From NCBI GenBank assembly GCA_963791885.1, contig CAWBUL010000004.1:1488001-1552000 (forward strand): 64,000 nt of DNA, read 5' to 3'. The notes under the pieces are model-generated. The model was not told the origin of the DNA and made no database searches. It saw only the letters and a list, made by a program, of their open reading frames with translations. The translations under genes and the position numbers were made by a program. The stretch is from CAVSUZ01 sp963791885 (GTDB taxonomy: Bacteria > Pseudomonadota > Alphaproteobacteria > Acetobacterales > Acetobacteraceae). Shown piece by piece: positions 8,274 through 17,337 of the stretch. The stretch's first letter is position 1; the number at the start of each line of letters is the position of its first letter.

Positions 8274-9815
8274 ATGGATGCCGCTCTGCCGCAAAATCTT
8301 GCTGAGGCTCATGCGCTGATCGAGCGCCTGACGGCAAGTCTGGCCGAGAAGGATGCAGCGCTATCGCATCGTGACGAAGAGATCGAGCGGCTCGAGCGCA
8401 TCCTCGATAAATATATCCGCCGTCAGTATGGCAAGAGTTCAGAACAGCTGCCGCCAGAACAGATGGCGCTTGGGCTTGAGGATCTCGAGACGGGAATTGC
8501 CGCGGCAAAAGCCAAAGCGGAGAGCCAGGACGCGACGCGTGTCAGACGCCATGGCGTCAAGCGCGGTGATCTGCCGGATCATTTGCCGCGCGTCGAAATC
8601 GTCATCGAGCCCGAGAACCAGATCTGCCCCTGCTGCGGTGGAGCATTGCATGTCATCGGTGAGGACAAATCCGAGCGCCTTGACGTTATCCCTGCCCAGC
8701 ATCGTGTCCTCGTGACCCGTCGGCCGAAATATGGCTGCCGTTCGTGTCGCGAGGGCGTTAGCCAGGCACCGGCGCCGCCGCATATCATCGAAGCTGGCCT
8801 ACCCACCGAGGCGATGCTGGCCCATGTCCTGGTCAGCAAATATGCCGACCATCTGCCGTTGTATCGCCAGCACCAGATCCTGCAGCGCCAAGGCATCAGG
8901 ATCGATCGCTCCTGTCTGGCCGATTGGGTGGGGCGCAGCGCCTTTGCCTTGAGGCCGATCGTCGCGCGCATGCTGGAGTTGCTGAAACGATCGACCAAGT
9001 TGTTCTGCGATGAAACGACGGTGCCCGTGCTCGATCCTGGGCGTGGCAAGACAAAGACCGGCTATCTGTGGGCAATCGCTCGCGACGATCGGCCATGGAA
9101 CGGCCCTGATCCTCCCGGCGTCGTCTACGTTTATGCACCAGGCCGTGCTGGGGAATATGCGCGTCAGGCACTCCGCGGCTTCAAGGGCGTTCTCCAGGTG
9201 GACGGATACACCGGCTATAACGCCCTGACCGATGGCCGTCGGAAGGAAGATCCCTTGGACCTGGCTCTTTGCTGGGCACATTGGCGAAGAGACTTCTTTG
9301 ACATCAACAAGGGCGGGTCTGCGCCGATCGCTGCCGAGGTCCTGAATCGAATCGCCGCGCTTTACCAGATCGAGACCGAGCTCCGTGGTCGGAGTGCCGA
9401 GGAACGTCGTGCCGCGCGTCAGGTCAGGACCGTGCCACTCATCGACGATCTGTTCCGTTGGTTGGAGCAGAAGCTGCCGCTCCTGCCCCAGAGCGGCAAA
9501 ATGGCAGAAATCATCCGCTACGGTCTCAAGCGTCGTGACGGGCTGACGCGGTTCCTCGATGACGGCACCATCGAAATCGATAACAATACGGTCGAGCGAG
9601 CCATTCGCCCAATCACGCTGAACCGCAAGAATGCCCTGTTCGCCGGCCATGATGAGGGAGCAGCTGCCTGGGGACTGATCGCTTCGCTCGTCGAAACCTG
9701 CAAGTCGAACGGTGTCGAGCCACAGCGTTATCTGACCGATGTCCTCACCAAAATCGCCCAGCACTGGCCCATGTCAAAGCTCGACCAGCTGCTCCCCTGG
9801 GCTCACGTGGGCTGA
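8274..9815 (+). CDS. tnpC: IS66 family DDE transposase TnpC
   Basis: The 513-residue transposase has an N-terminal coiled coil (about residues 5-50), a zinc-binding region (CPCCGGALHVI then YGCRSC) and the catalytic domain. Likely catalytic acids are Asp246 in FCDETTVPV, Asp310 in QVDGYTGYNA and Glu441 in NNTVERAIRP. The C-terminal IS66 tail (FAGHDEGAAAWGLIASL) is present, so the protein is full length. The stop at 9813-9815 lies 1 base before the right terminal repeat. Confidence 0.96.
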   Translation: MDAALPQNLAEAHALIERLTASLAEKDAALSHRDEEIERLERILDKYIRRQYGKSSEQLPPEQMALGLEDLETGIAAAKAKAESQDATRVRRHGVKRGDLPDHLPRVEIVIEPENQICPCCGGALHVIGEDKSERLDVIPAQHRVLVTRRPKYGCRSCREGVSQAPAPPHIIEAGLPTEAMLAHVLVSKYADHLPLYRQHQILQRQGIRIDRSCLADWVGRSAFALRPIVARMLELLKRSTKLFCDETTVPVLDPGRGKTKTGYLWAIARDDRPWNGPDPPGVVYVYAPGRAGEYARQALRGFKGVLQVDGYTGYNALTDGRRKEDPLDLALCWAHWRRDFFDINKGGSAPIAAEVLNRIAALYQIETELRGRSAEERRAARQVRTVPLIDDLFRWLEQKLPLLPQSGKMAEIIRYGLKRRDGLTRFLDDGTIEIDNNTVERAIRPITLNRKNALFAGHDEGAAAWGLIASLVETCKSNGVEPQRYLTDVLTKIAQHWPMSKLDQLLPWAHVG

Positions 9816-9816
9816 A

Positions 9817-9828
9817 GCCACCGCTTAC
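9817..9828 (-). repeat. IS66 right terminal inverted repeat
   Basis: GCCACCGCTTAC is the exact inverted complement of the left end at 7367-7378. Confidence 0.9.
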
Positions 9829-9836
9829 GCTTCACC
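9829..9836. repeat. Right copy of 8-bp target-site duplication of the IS66 element
   Basis: GCTTCACC, identical to 7359-7366 and directly abutting the right terminal repeat. Confidence 0.93.
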
Positions 9837-9933
9837 CGCGGGACACGCGATAGGGTCGACGCGCCTTGAATGGAACTTTCCCGGACCGGCCCTGTTGAAG
9901 GGGCGCGCGCGCACTGACCAAAGGGGCAGCCAA

Positions 9934-11796
9934 ATGCCGGACACCGTATCCGATCATGTCGTGAACACCCTGCTCGCGTGGGGCGTCGATACCGTGTTCG
10001 GCCTGCCGGGGGACGGCATCAATGGCCTGGTTGAAGGCTTCCGCAAGGCCGCGGACAGGATCCGCTACGTCCATGTCCGGCACGAGGAGACTGCGGCGCT
10101 CGCTGCCTGCGCCTACGCCAAGTTTTCCGGCCGGCTCGGCGTCTGCTTCTCCACCGCCGCCCCCGGTGCCGTGCATCTGCTGAATGGCCTGTACGACGCC
10201 AAGATCGACGGTGCGCCGGTTCTGGCCATCACCGGCATGACCTACCACGACCTGATCGGCACGCATTATTTGCAGGATATCAATCAGGACTATCTGTTCC
10301 AGGACGTCGCCCTCTACAACCAGCGCCTGATGGGGCCCGAGAACCTGGAGAATGTGCTCAACCTCGCCTGTCGGGCTGCTTTGTCCAATCGCGCGGTCGC
10401 CCACGTTGCCATCCCGATCGACATCCAGGCGATGCCCGCCAGTCAGGAGAACCGTTTCAAGCGCAACGTGAAGGGGCATGTCTCGAAGTCGTACCAGGTC
10501 CCAGTTCGCATTCCGGACCGCTACCAGATCGAGGAAGCGGCGAAGTCGCTCGCCGGCTGCAAGAAGATCGTCATCCTCGCAGGCGCCGGCGCGCGCGGCG
10601 CCCGCGCCGAGCTTGAACAGGTCGCCGGACGCCTCGGCGCCGTCATCATCAAGCCGTTGCTGGGCAAGGACTGCATCCCCGATACTAGCCCCTATACCAC
10701 CAGCGGAATTGGCGTGGTCGGCACCCGGCCGTCCGTCGAGGCCCTCAATGCCTGCGACGGGCTGCTCATCGTCGGTTCCTGCTTTCCCTACATAGAGTTC
10801 CTGCCCAAGCCGGGGCAGGCCGTCGGTGTGCAGATCGATGACAAGCCCGAGCATATCGGCCTGCGCTATCCCGTCGAGATCGGCTTGGTCGGTGACGCCC
10901 GCGCCACCCTGCGCGAGCTTCTAACGAAATTGCCGCGCAACGAGGACCGAGCGTTCCTCTCCCAGGCGCAGGAGAGCATGAAAGCCTGGTGGGCGCTGAT
11001 GGAGGAACGCGGGACCTCCGATCACATGCCTATGTGCCCGCAGGTCATTTCCTGGAAGCTGCCCGACCTGATCGCACCGGACGCCATCATCTGCGGTGAC
11101 TCTGGCACTGTCACCACCTGGGCGGCGCGAATGCGCCTGCGGGACGATCAGCGTTTCTCCTTCTCCGGGACGATGTGCTCCATGATGGCGGCTATTCCGT
11201 ATTCGATCGGCGCCGCCCACGCCTTTCCCGATCGCCAGATCATCGCCTTCACCGGCGACGGCTCCGCCACCATGATCATGGGCGAGCTCACCACGATCGC
11301 CCAATACAAGTTGCCGGTGAAAGTTGTCGTGATGAAGAACAACACACTCGGGCTGATCAAGTGGGAACAGATGCTCTATCTCGGCAACCCGGAATACGGC
11401 GTCGATTTGCACCCGGTCGATTTTGTCAAAGTCGCCGAAGCTTGCGGCCTGCGCGCCGCCCGCATCGAAAATCCCGGCACCGCGCGCCGCCAGCTTCAGG
11501 ATGCACTCGCCCTGGAAGGCCCTACGCTGATCGAGTGCGTGGTCGACCCACTGGAGCCGCCCTGGCCGCCTGTCATTACCACGGACGAACAGAAGAAGCT
11601 CGTCACTGCACTCGCGCGCGGTGAGCGCAACCGTACGCCGATTGGCCTTTCCATGGGTCGCCACGCGGCGCAGGAATTCACATTCAGCGAAAGCCCATTC
11701 GGCGTCGCCGGGCGTATTCTCGACCGCGTCACCGGACGCAAGCTGGAGACAGCTGGCGCCAAGGGCAGCGGCTCCGGTCAGGAATTCTTGACCGCC
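9934..11796 (+). CDS. Thiamine-diphosphate-dependent enzyme (pyruvate oxidase / acetolactate synthase-like)
   Basis: The ATG at 9934 follows an AAAGGGG stretch and starts MPDTVSDHVVNTLLAWGVD; the frame is open further upstream into the IS, which is rejected. The N-terminal PYR domain has VRHEETAALAACAYAKFSG with the cofactor-activating glutamate; the C-terminal PP domain has the GDG...NN diphosphate/Mg motif (GDGSATMIMGEL, then MKNNTLGLIKWEQ). Order and lengths fit pyruvate-oxidase-like (PoxB/YdaP) enzymes, cytosolic or membrane-associated decarboxylases. Odd: no stop follows the expected end near PWPPVITTDEQ; the frame runs through a Gly/Ser linker into an FAD-oxidase domain until 12606. I set the end at the likely start of that second protein (ATG 11797). 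Fusion or single-base artefact cannot be decided here. Confidence 0.8.
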
Positions 11797-14641
11797 ATGA
11801 ATGATCTCAACAAGCTGGTGCGTTCCGGCGCGAAGTCCGGCCGCATCAAACCGCTTGCGCCGCCTCGCCCGGACTATCGGAAGGAAGCGCGCGAACTCGA
11901 AGCGCATCTCAAGCCACGCATCGCCGGCGAGGTCCGCTTCGACACCGGCACCCGCGCTGCTTATGCCACCGATCACTCCACCTACCGCGCAGTGCCGGTC
12001 GGCGTGATCGTTCCCCGCAACGTCGATGACGTGCTCGCCACTGTCGACGCCTGTCGCGCACGTAGCGTCCCGATCCTCGGACGTGGCTGTGGCTCCAGCT
12101 TGTCCGGTCAGTCCACCAACGTCGCCGTGGTCATCGACTTTTCCAAATACATGAATCGCATTCTCGCCTTCGATCCCGAGGGCGGCATGGCCAAAGTCGA
12201 GCCTGGCGTGATCAACGACACGCTGCGCAACAAAGCCAAACAGCACGGCATGACGTTTGCCCCTGACCCCGCCACACACCAGTGGTGCACGTTGGGAGGC
12301 AATATCGGCAACAATTCCTGCGGCGCCCACACTGTCATGGGTGGCAAGACTGTCGACAACGTCATCGAACTCGACATCGTCACCTACGACGGGTTGCGCA
12401 TGCGCGTAGGCGAGACCACGCCTGATCAGTACGAACTCATCCTTAAGGCCGGCGGCCTCCGCGCGAACATCTATCAAGGTCTGAAATCCATCGCTGATCG
12501 GTACGGTGACTCCATCCGCCAGCACTATCCGCACATCCCCCGCCGCGTTTCCGGCTACAATCTGCCGGCGAACTGCTGCTTCCCGAAGGCGAAGCTTGGC
12601 TGCTAATCGAGTTTGGCGGCGACTCCCAGAAGGAGGCGAACAGCAAGGTCGAGAACGCCTATCGTTTGCTCAAGCACGGCGGTTCGGGCGCATTGGAAAT
12701 GCGCCTCATCGAAAACGAAAACGATCAGGGCAAAGTCTGGGAGATGCGCGAGGACGGTGTCGCGCGAGCCGTGTCCCGGGGCAGGAAGAGGCCTGGCCCT
12801 CCTGGGAAGATGCTGCCGTGCCGCCGGAAAATCTCGGTAAGTACCTTCGCTCGCTCGATAAGCTCAACAAGGAGTTCGGCTACGCCTACACGCTCTACGG
12901 CCATTTCGGCGACGGCTGCGTCCACACACGCATGACATTCGGCCTGAAGACCGCAGAAGGCGTGGCAAAATTCCGCCGCTATATGGAGCGTGCCGCCGAC
13001 TTGGTGACCTCACTCGGTGGCTCCCTCTCGGGTGAACACGGAGACGGTCCGTCCAAGGGTGAATTGCTACCGCGGATGTATGGCGCCGACCTCATGCAGG
13101 CGTTTCGCGAATTCAAATCCCTCTGGGACGCCCAGTGGAAGATGAACCCTGGGAAGGTTATCGACGCGCGTCCGCTCGATGCCGACCTGCGCTACGGCCC
13201 GGATTACCGCCCGCGCGACCTCGGCCCTACCCATTTCCAGTACCCCAACGACGACTTCTCCTTCGCCAAAGCGATGGAGTGCTGCTTCGGCGTCGGCAAA
13301 TGCCGCTCCCTCGGCGGCCGCATTATGTGCCCGAGCTTCCAGGCCACGCGTGAGGAGTTCAGCAATACCCGCGGCCGTGCGCGCCTGCTCTTTGAGATGG
13401 TGCGCGGTGACGCACTGACCCAAGGATGGGATGAACCGGCGATCGCCCAGGCACTCGATCTCTGCCTGCAATGCAAGGGTTGCAAGCACGACTGCCCGGT
13501 CAATGTGGACATGGCCACCTACAAGGCCGAGTTTCTCGCACATTATCACAAGAAGCACTGGCGACCGCGCAACGCGTACTCGATGGGCCTGATCTGGCTA
13601 TGGGCGCGTCTTGCCCAGTTCGCCCCTGGCCTGTTCAACCAGGCCGTCAAAGCCCCCGGCATCGCGAATGTCTCGCGCTGGATTGCCGGCATCACGATGC
13701 GACGCGATCCGCCAACACTCGCCGCTCAATCCTTCCAGGATTGGTTCGCCAATCGCGCTTCACCCCGTTCGCGAGACCAGTCCCGACCGCCCGTGATTCT
13801 CTGGCCGGACACCTGGAACAATTACTTCCTGCCCGGCACGACAAAAGCCGCCGTCGCAGTGCTGGAGGACGCAGGGTACCGTGTCATCGTCCCGCGTGAG
13901 CATCTGTGCTGTGGCCGGCCCCTGTACGACTACGGCATGCTCGATCTCGCCAAGCAGAAGCTTCGCCAGGCGATCGACGTGCTGAAGCCGGCCGCCGCGG
14001 CGGGCATTCCTATCGTCGGGTTGGAGCCTAGCTGCGTTTCTGTCTTCCGCGACGAAATGCTCAATCTGTTTCCTCATGACGAAGACGCCCAACGTGTCGC
14101 CTCGCAGTTCAAGACATTCGGCGAACTGCTGCGGGCGACCGAGGGCTGGACGCCGCCGACACTGAAGGGCAAGGCGCTCGCGCATCTGCACTGTCATCAG
14201 CGCGCGGTGCTTAACCCCGATGCGGAGGAAGCAATCCTCAAGGATATGGGGTTGAAACTGGTGAAGAATCCCGCCGGCTGATGCGGCGTTGCCGGAGCGT
14301 TCGGCTACGAATCAAACCACTACGACGTCGCCATGCAGATCGGCGAACATGACCTGCTCCCGCTCGTGCGCAAGCAGGGTCAGGATACCCTGATGATCTC
14401 TGATGGTTTCAGCTGTCGCTATCAGATGAAACACGGCGCCGAGCGCTGGGCGCTTCATCCGGCCGAGGTCATTGCGCTTGCTCGTCAGGGGCACGGTGAC
14501 AAACCCGCTGATGCCGAAACCCGTTTTGTTGACCCGCCGGCAAAGCCCGGCATGCGTGATGTTGCGACGGTGGGAGCGGTTGCAGCGGCGAGCGTCGCCG
14601 CGTTTGTGACCGTTCGTCTTCTGCGCGCACCGCGTTCCTGA
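11797..14641 (+). pseudogene. FAD-linked oxidase / Fe-S CCG-domain oxidoreductase, disrupted at three places
   Basis: Membrane-associated GlcD-like FAD oxidase (2-hydroxyacid dehydrogenase type) joined to ferredoxin and CCG domains. Frame 1 holds the FAD-binding part (GRGCGSSLSGQSTN, GGNIGNNSCGAHTVMGGKT) up to RRVSGYNL near 12565. Sequence then resumes in another frame at LLPEGEAWLLIEFGGDS: the intervening FAD-oxidase C-terminal segment usual in this family (order of 150-200 residues) is missing. Near 12769-12771 one base is lacking (GVARA then RVPGQEEAW in the third frame). The rest is intact: 4Fe-4S ligands CLQCKGCKHDCP, first CCG motif EHLCCGRPLYD, then TGA at 14279-14281 where homologues have the first cysteine of the second CCG; the frame continues CGVAGAFGYES for 119 codons to 14641, with a possible C-terminal membrane segment. 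Decay, sequencing error, or selenocysteine for the TGA. Confidence 0.8.
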
Positions 14642-14707
14642 TCTGCCTTTACCCCTAGGCCGGCCAGATGCAGTCTCCGCGCCTTCCATGTGGCAAGGGA
14701 GAATGCA

Positions 14708-15889
14708 GTGCAAAATGCTGGCGCGGCTCGCGTACCTGAACTCGGCCTCGCGATCCGCCATGAATGGCCGCTCGACTGGGATTGGCTGACCGTCAATCAC
14801 GGATCGTTCGGCGCGACACCCACCGGCGTTCTCGCGGCGCAAGACCAATGGCGCCAGCAGATGGAGGCGCAGCCGAGCCGCTTCATGCGCCTCGTTTTGC
14901 CTGACGCGCTGCGCGAAGCGGCAACGCAGCTCGCCCAATTCCTCGGCGCGCAGGGTCCTGATGTCGTCTTCGTGGAAAACGCTACGGTCGGCTGCAACGC
15001 CGTCCTCCGGTCCCTTCGCCTGCAGCCCGGCGACGAGGGCCTGGTGCTGACCCATGGCTACGGCGCTGTGCGCAACACCGTTCGCTATCTCACCGAACGT
15101 GCCGGCGCACGCATGACGGAGGCGAACGTGCCGTTCCCGCGCCCGGAACCGGACCAGATCCTCGCGTCACTCGATAGCGCGATCACGTCGCGTACTCGCA
15201 TCGCCGTGCTGGACCACATCACGTCAGGAAGCGCGCTCGTGCTGCCCGTTGAGGCCATGGTCGCGTTGTGTCACCGGCACGGCGTCCCGGTGCTGATCGA
15301 CGGCGCACACGGCCCCGGCCAGGTCACACTCGACCTGTCCGCGATTGATGCTGATTGGTATGTCGGTAATTGTCACAAATGGCTCTGCGCGCCCAAGGGC
15401 GCTGCTTTTCTCTGGGCTGCACCAGATCGGCAGCAGGATCTGCATCCGGTCACGATCTCCCACGGCCTCGGACACGGCTATCTTGAGGAGTTCGACTGGA
15501 CCGGCACCCGCGATTTCAGTCCGTTTCTCGCTGTCCCTGATGCGATCGAGTTCCACGAACGTCTCGGTGGCGTCGCGCTGCGAGAGCGCAATCACGCGCT
15601 CGCCTTGCAAGCAACGGCACTGGTCAGCCGCCGCTTGAATACGGAGCAGGGCGCTGATAGCTCGCTGATGGGGGCGATGGGGATGGTGCGATTGCCTCTG
15701 ACGGGCGAAGCATCAACTGCCCGCGCTCAGGAATGGCGCGGCCGCATGTTGGAAGCGAAGACCGATGTGCCCCTGCACGCCCATTCGGATGGCATATGGC
15801 TGCGACTCTCCGCGCACGCCTATAACACGATCGAGGATTACGAACGGCTTGCGGAAATTGTCGCCGCGGTGCTGCGCAACCACGATTAG
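14708..15889 (+). CDS. Class V aminotransferase family (isopenicillin-N-epimerase-like) PLP enzyme
   Basis: About 393 residues of fold-type I PLP enzyme. Features are the N-terminal WLTVNHGSFGATPTGVL, the cofactor-binding VLIDGAHGPGQVTLDLS with the aspartate that contacts the pyridine ring, and the Schiff-base lysine in GNCHKWLCAPKG. This is the isopenicillin N epimerase-like branch, whose members act as epimerases, lyases or desulfurases on varied substrates; the substrate here is unknown. A GTG at 14708 is preferred because AAGGGAGA at 14695-14702 is a good ribosome binding site; a GTG at 14690 is also in frame. The gene stands alone, 66 bases after the disrupted oxidoreductase. Confidence 0.83.
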   Translation: MQNAGAARVPELGLAIRHEWPLDWDWLTVNHGSFGATPTGVLAAQDQWRQQMEAQPSRFMRLVLPDALREAATQLAQFLGAQGPDVVFVENATVGCNAVLRSLRLQPGDEGLVLTHGYGAVRNTVRYLTERAGARMTEANVPFPRPEPDQILASLDSAITSRTRIAVLDHITSGSALVLPVEAMVALCHRHGVPVLIDGAHGPGQVTLDLSAIDADWYVGNCHKWLCAPKGAAFLWAAPDRQQDLHPVTISHGLGHGYLEEFDWTGTRDFSPFLAVPDAIEFHERLGGVALRERNHALALQATALVSRRLNTEQGADSSLMGAMGMVRLPLTGEASTARAQEWRGRMLEAKTDVPLHAHSDGIWLRLSAHAYNTIEDYERLAEIVAAVLRNHD

Positions 15890-16042
15890 CCGCGCGAGGA
15901 AACGAGCCAATGTGCGTCAGCGCAGTCCTTCATGCTTTCTGCTATCAGGCATGCACGTCGCGTCAGCGCAGGAACTCACCGGCACACTGAAGTAGAGCCA
16001 ATCCCCTGAGGCAACGCACGCAGAAGTTTCTATCGAAAATAC

Positions 16043-17296
16043 TCAACCACTGACCACGACGCGCAGATGCCGGCGTCCACCTTGCGGCAGTCCAAGTGGC
16101 AGCAGCGGTGGCTCGTGCGTCTCCTCCGGCTCCGGCGCCGGCAGGTCCCGACGGCCGAGATAATTCGCGGCCAGGTGCCGGAACACGTAATCCAGCAACG
16201 ACGAAGCCTGCGTGACCGCCGGATCGCCTTCTACGGCGCCTGCGACCCCAAATCGGGTCAGCGTGAACGCCTCCACGAACTCGTCGAGTGGCACCCCGTG
16301 CTGGAGCCCCAGGCTCACCGCCGAGCAGAACTGTTCCATCAGCCCCCGGAACGCCGCGCTTTCCCTCTGCAGGGTTAGCGAGATCTCTCCGAGCGAGCCG
16401 TCCGCATACTCGCCTGTGCGCAGGTACAGCCGATGTCCGCCCACCGAGACTTTCTGCGTGTACCCCGCCCGCCGCGCCGGCAATTCCCTCCGCCCTGGAA
16501 TAGCAGCCGGTGGGGCAGGGGCCTCTACTGGCCGCTCCGGCATTGCATCCAGCAATGGAGCCAGCACGTCATGCATGGCGGCATAGGCTTTCTGGTCCGC
16601 CGATGGAAACACAGTCTCTCCCGCCAGCATGGTCGCCAGCGCCGCCTCGGCGCTCATGCCCCGCGCAGCGAGCCATGCCCGCGCCGTTCGGGTCAGTTGC
16701 ACGCGTTCATCGAGCGGGGAAAAAGCCGGCGCGATTCCACCCGTCTCCACCCCGAGCAACGCCTCGACCGGTCCCGGCGCGGCGACCGCCAGCGGCACGT
16801 CCGCAGCCATAGCGCGCAGCCGTACCATGACATCCCTGGCGAACGCCCGCGCCGCATCACTGTCGTAGGCAAGGCCCAAAGCCGCCAGTAACCCTGCGAG
16901 ATCGGCAACGGCGATCCGCTCCGGCCGGCAAGACGCGAGGGTCCTCACCGTCTCCTCGAATGCAGCCTCATCCAATCCCAGCCCGGACTCCACGAACGAC
17001 GCCAAGTTTAGCACGAAGCCACGAACCGGTGCCCCGCGCCACGCGCCTGCATCCGCCGCGGCGCGCCTCGCCCGCAGCAATGCGTGCAGCTGTAGCGCCT
17101 CTGGCTCTGACCCGATCCATCCTTCCGCGGCGTTCACCAGCGAAACCGAACCGCTCGGCACCAAGGCGGCAAGGGCTTCTGCCGCCCGATCATCCCAGCA
17201 CGCGGGCAGCGTCATCCATCGCGGCGGTGCGTCAGGATCGGCCCCCGCCAGAACCCGCCTCATACGCACGCCCTGCCAGCCCGGATGCATTCTCAT
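16043..17296 (-). CDS. TSCPD-domain protein related to the C-terminus of B12-dependent ribonucleotide reductase
   Basis: The last roughly 130 residues (GYTQKVSVGGHRLYLRTGEY, LGEISLTLQRESAAFRGLM, FCSAVSLGLQHGVPLDEFVEAF, SSLLDYVFRHLAANYLGRRDL) closely match the TSCPD region at the C-terminus of NrdJ, the adenosylcobalamin ribonucleotide reductase. The first 270 residues are Ala/Arg-rich and show no catalytic cysteines of the reductase, so this 417-residue protein is not an active NrdJ. It may be a paralogue that binds nucleotide or reductase. It lies alone on the minus strand, upstream end 41 bases from the end of the methyltransferase gene. Function is not known to me. Confidence 0.72.
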   Translation of the reverse strand: MRMHPGWQGVRMRRVLAGADPDAPPRWMTLPACWDDRAAEALAALVPSGSVSLVNAAEGWIGSEPEALQLHALLRARRAAADAGAWRGAPVRGFVLNLASFVESGLGLDEAAFEETVRTLASCRPERIAVADLAGLLAALGLAYDSDAARAFARDVMVRLRAMAADVPLAVAAPGPVEALLGVETGGIAPAFSPLDERVQLTRTARAWLAARGMSAEAALATMLAGETVFPSADQKAYAAMHDVLAPLLDAMPERPVEAPAPPAAIPGRRELPARRAGYTQKVSVGGHRLYLRTGEYADGSLGEISLTLQRESAAFRGLMEQFCSAVSLGLQHGVPLDEFVEAFTLTRFGVAGAVEGDPAVTQASSLLDYVFRHLAANYLGRRDLPAPEPEETHEPPLLPLGLPQGGRRHLRVVVSG

Positions 17297-17337
17297 GCAG
17301 GGACCATATCGGATCGCTCGGAGGGGAAGAACTGTAT

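Larger units (their letters stand above)
7367..9828 (+). mobile_element. Complete IS66-family insertion sequence (2462 bp)
   Basis: The element carries the standard three IS66 genes in order, bounded by 12-bp perfect inverted repeats: GTAAGCGGTGGC at 7367-7378 and its reverse complement GCCACCGCTTAC at 9817-9828. It is flanked by identical 8-bp copies of GCTTCACC, so both ends and the insertion point are resolved to the base. All three genes are intact and overlap or follow closely, so the copy may be active or recently inserted. It lies between the minus-strand acetate permease gene and the plus-strand thiamine-diphosphate enzyme gene and interrupts neither reading frame. Confidence 0.95.

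Noticed and set aside
7279..9933. Gene disruption by the IS66 element
   Set aside because: Joining the flanks at the target duplication does not restore any reading frame; the element is intergenic.
10921..12534. Long minus-strand frame across the TPP/FAD region
   Set aside because: Antisense of clearly conserved coding sequence, no recognisable family.
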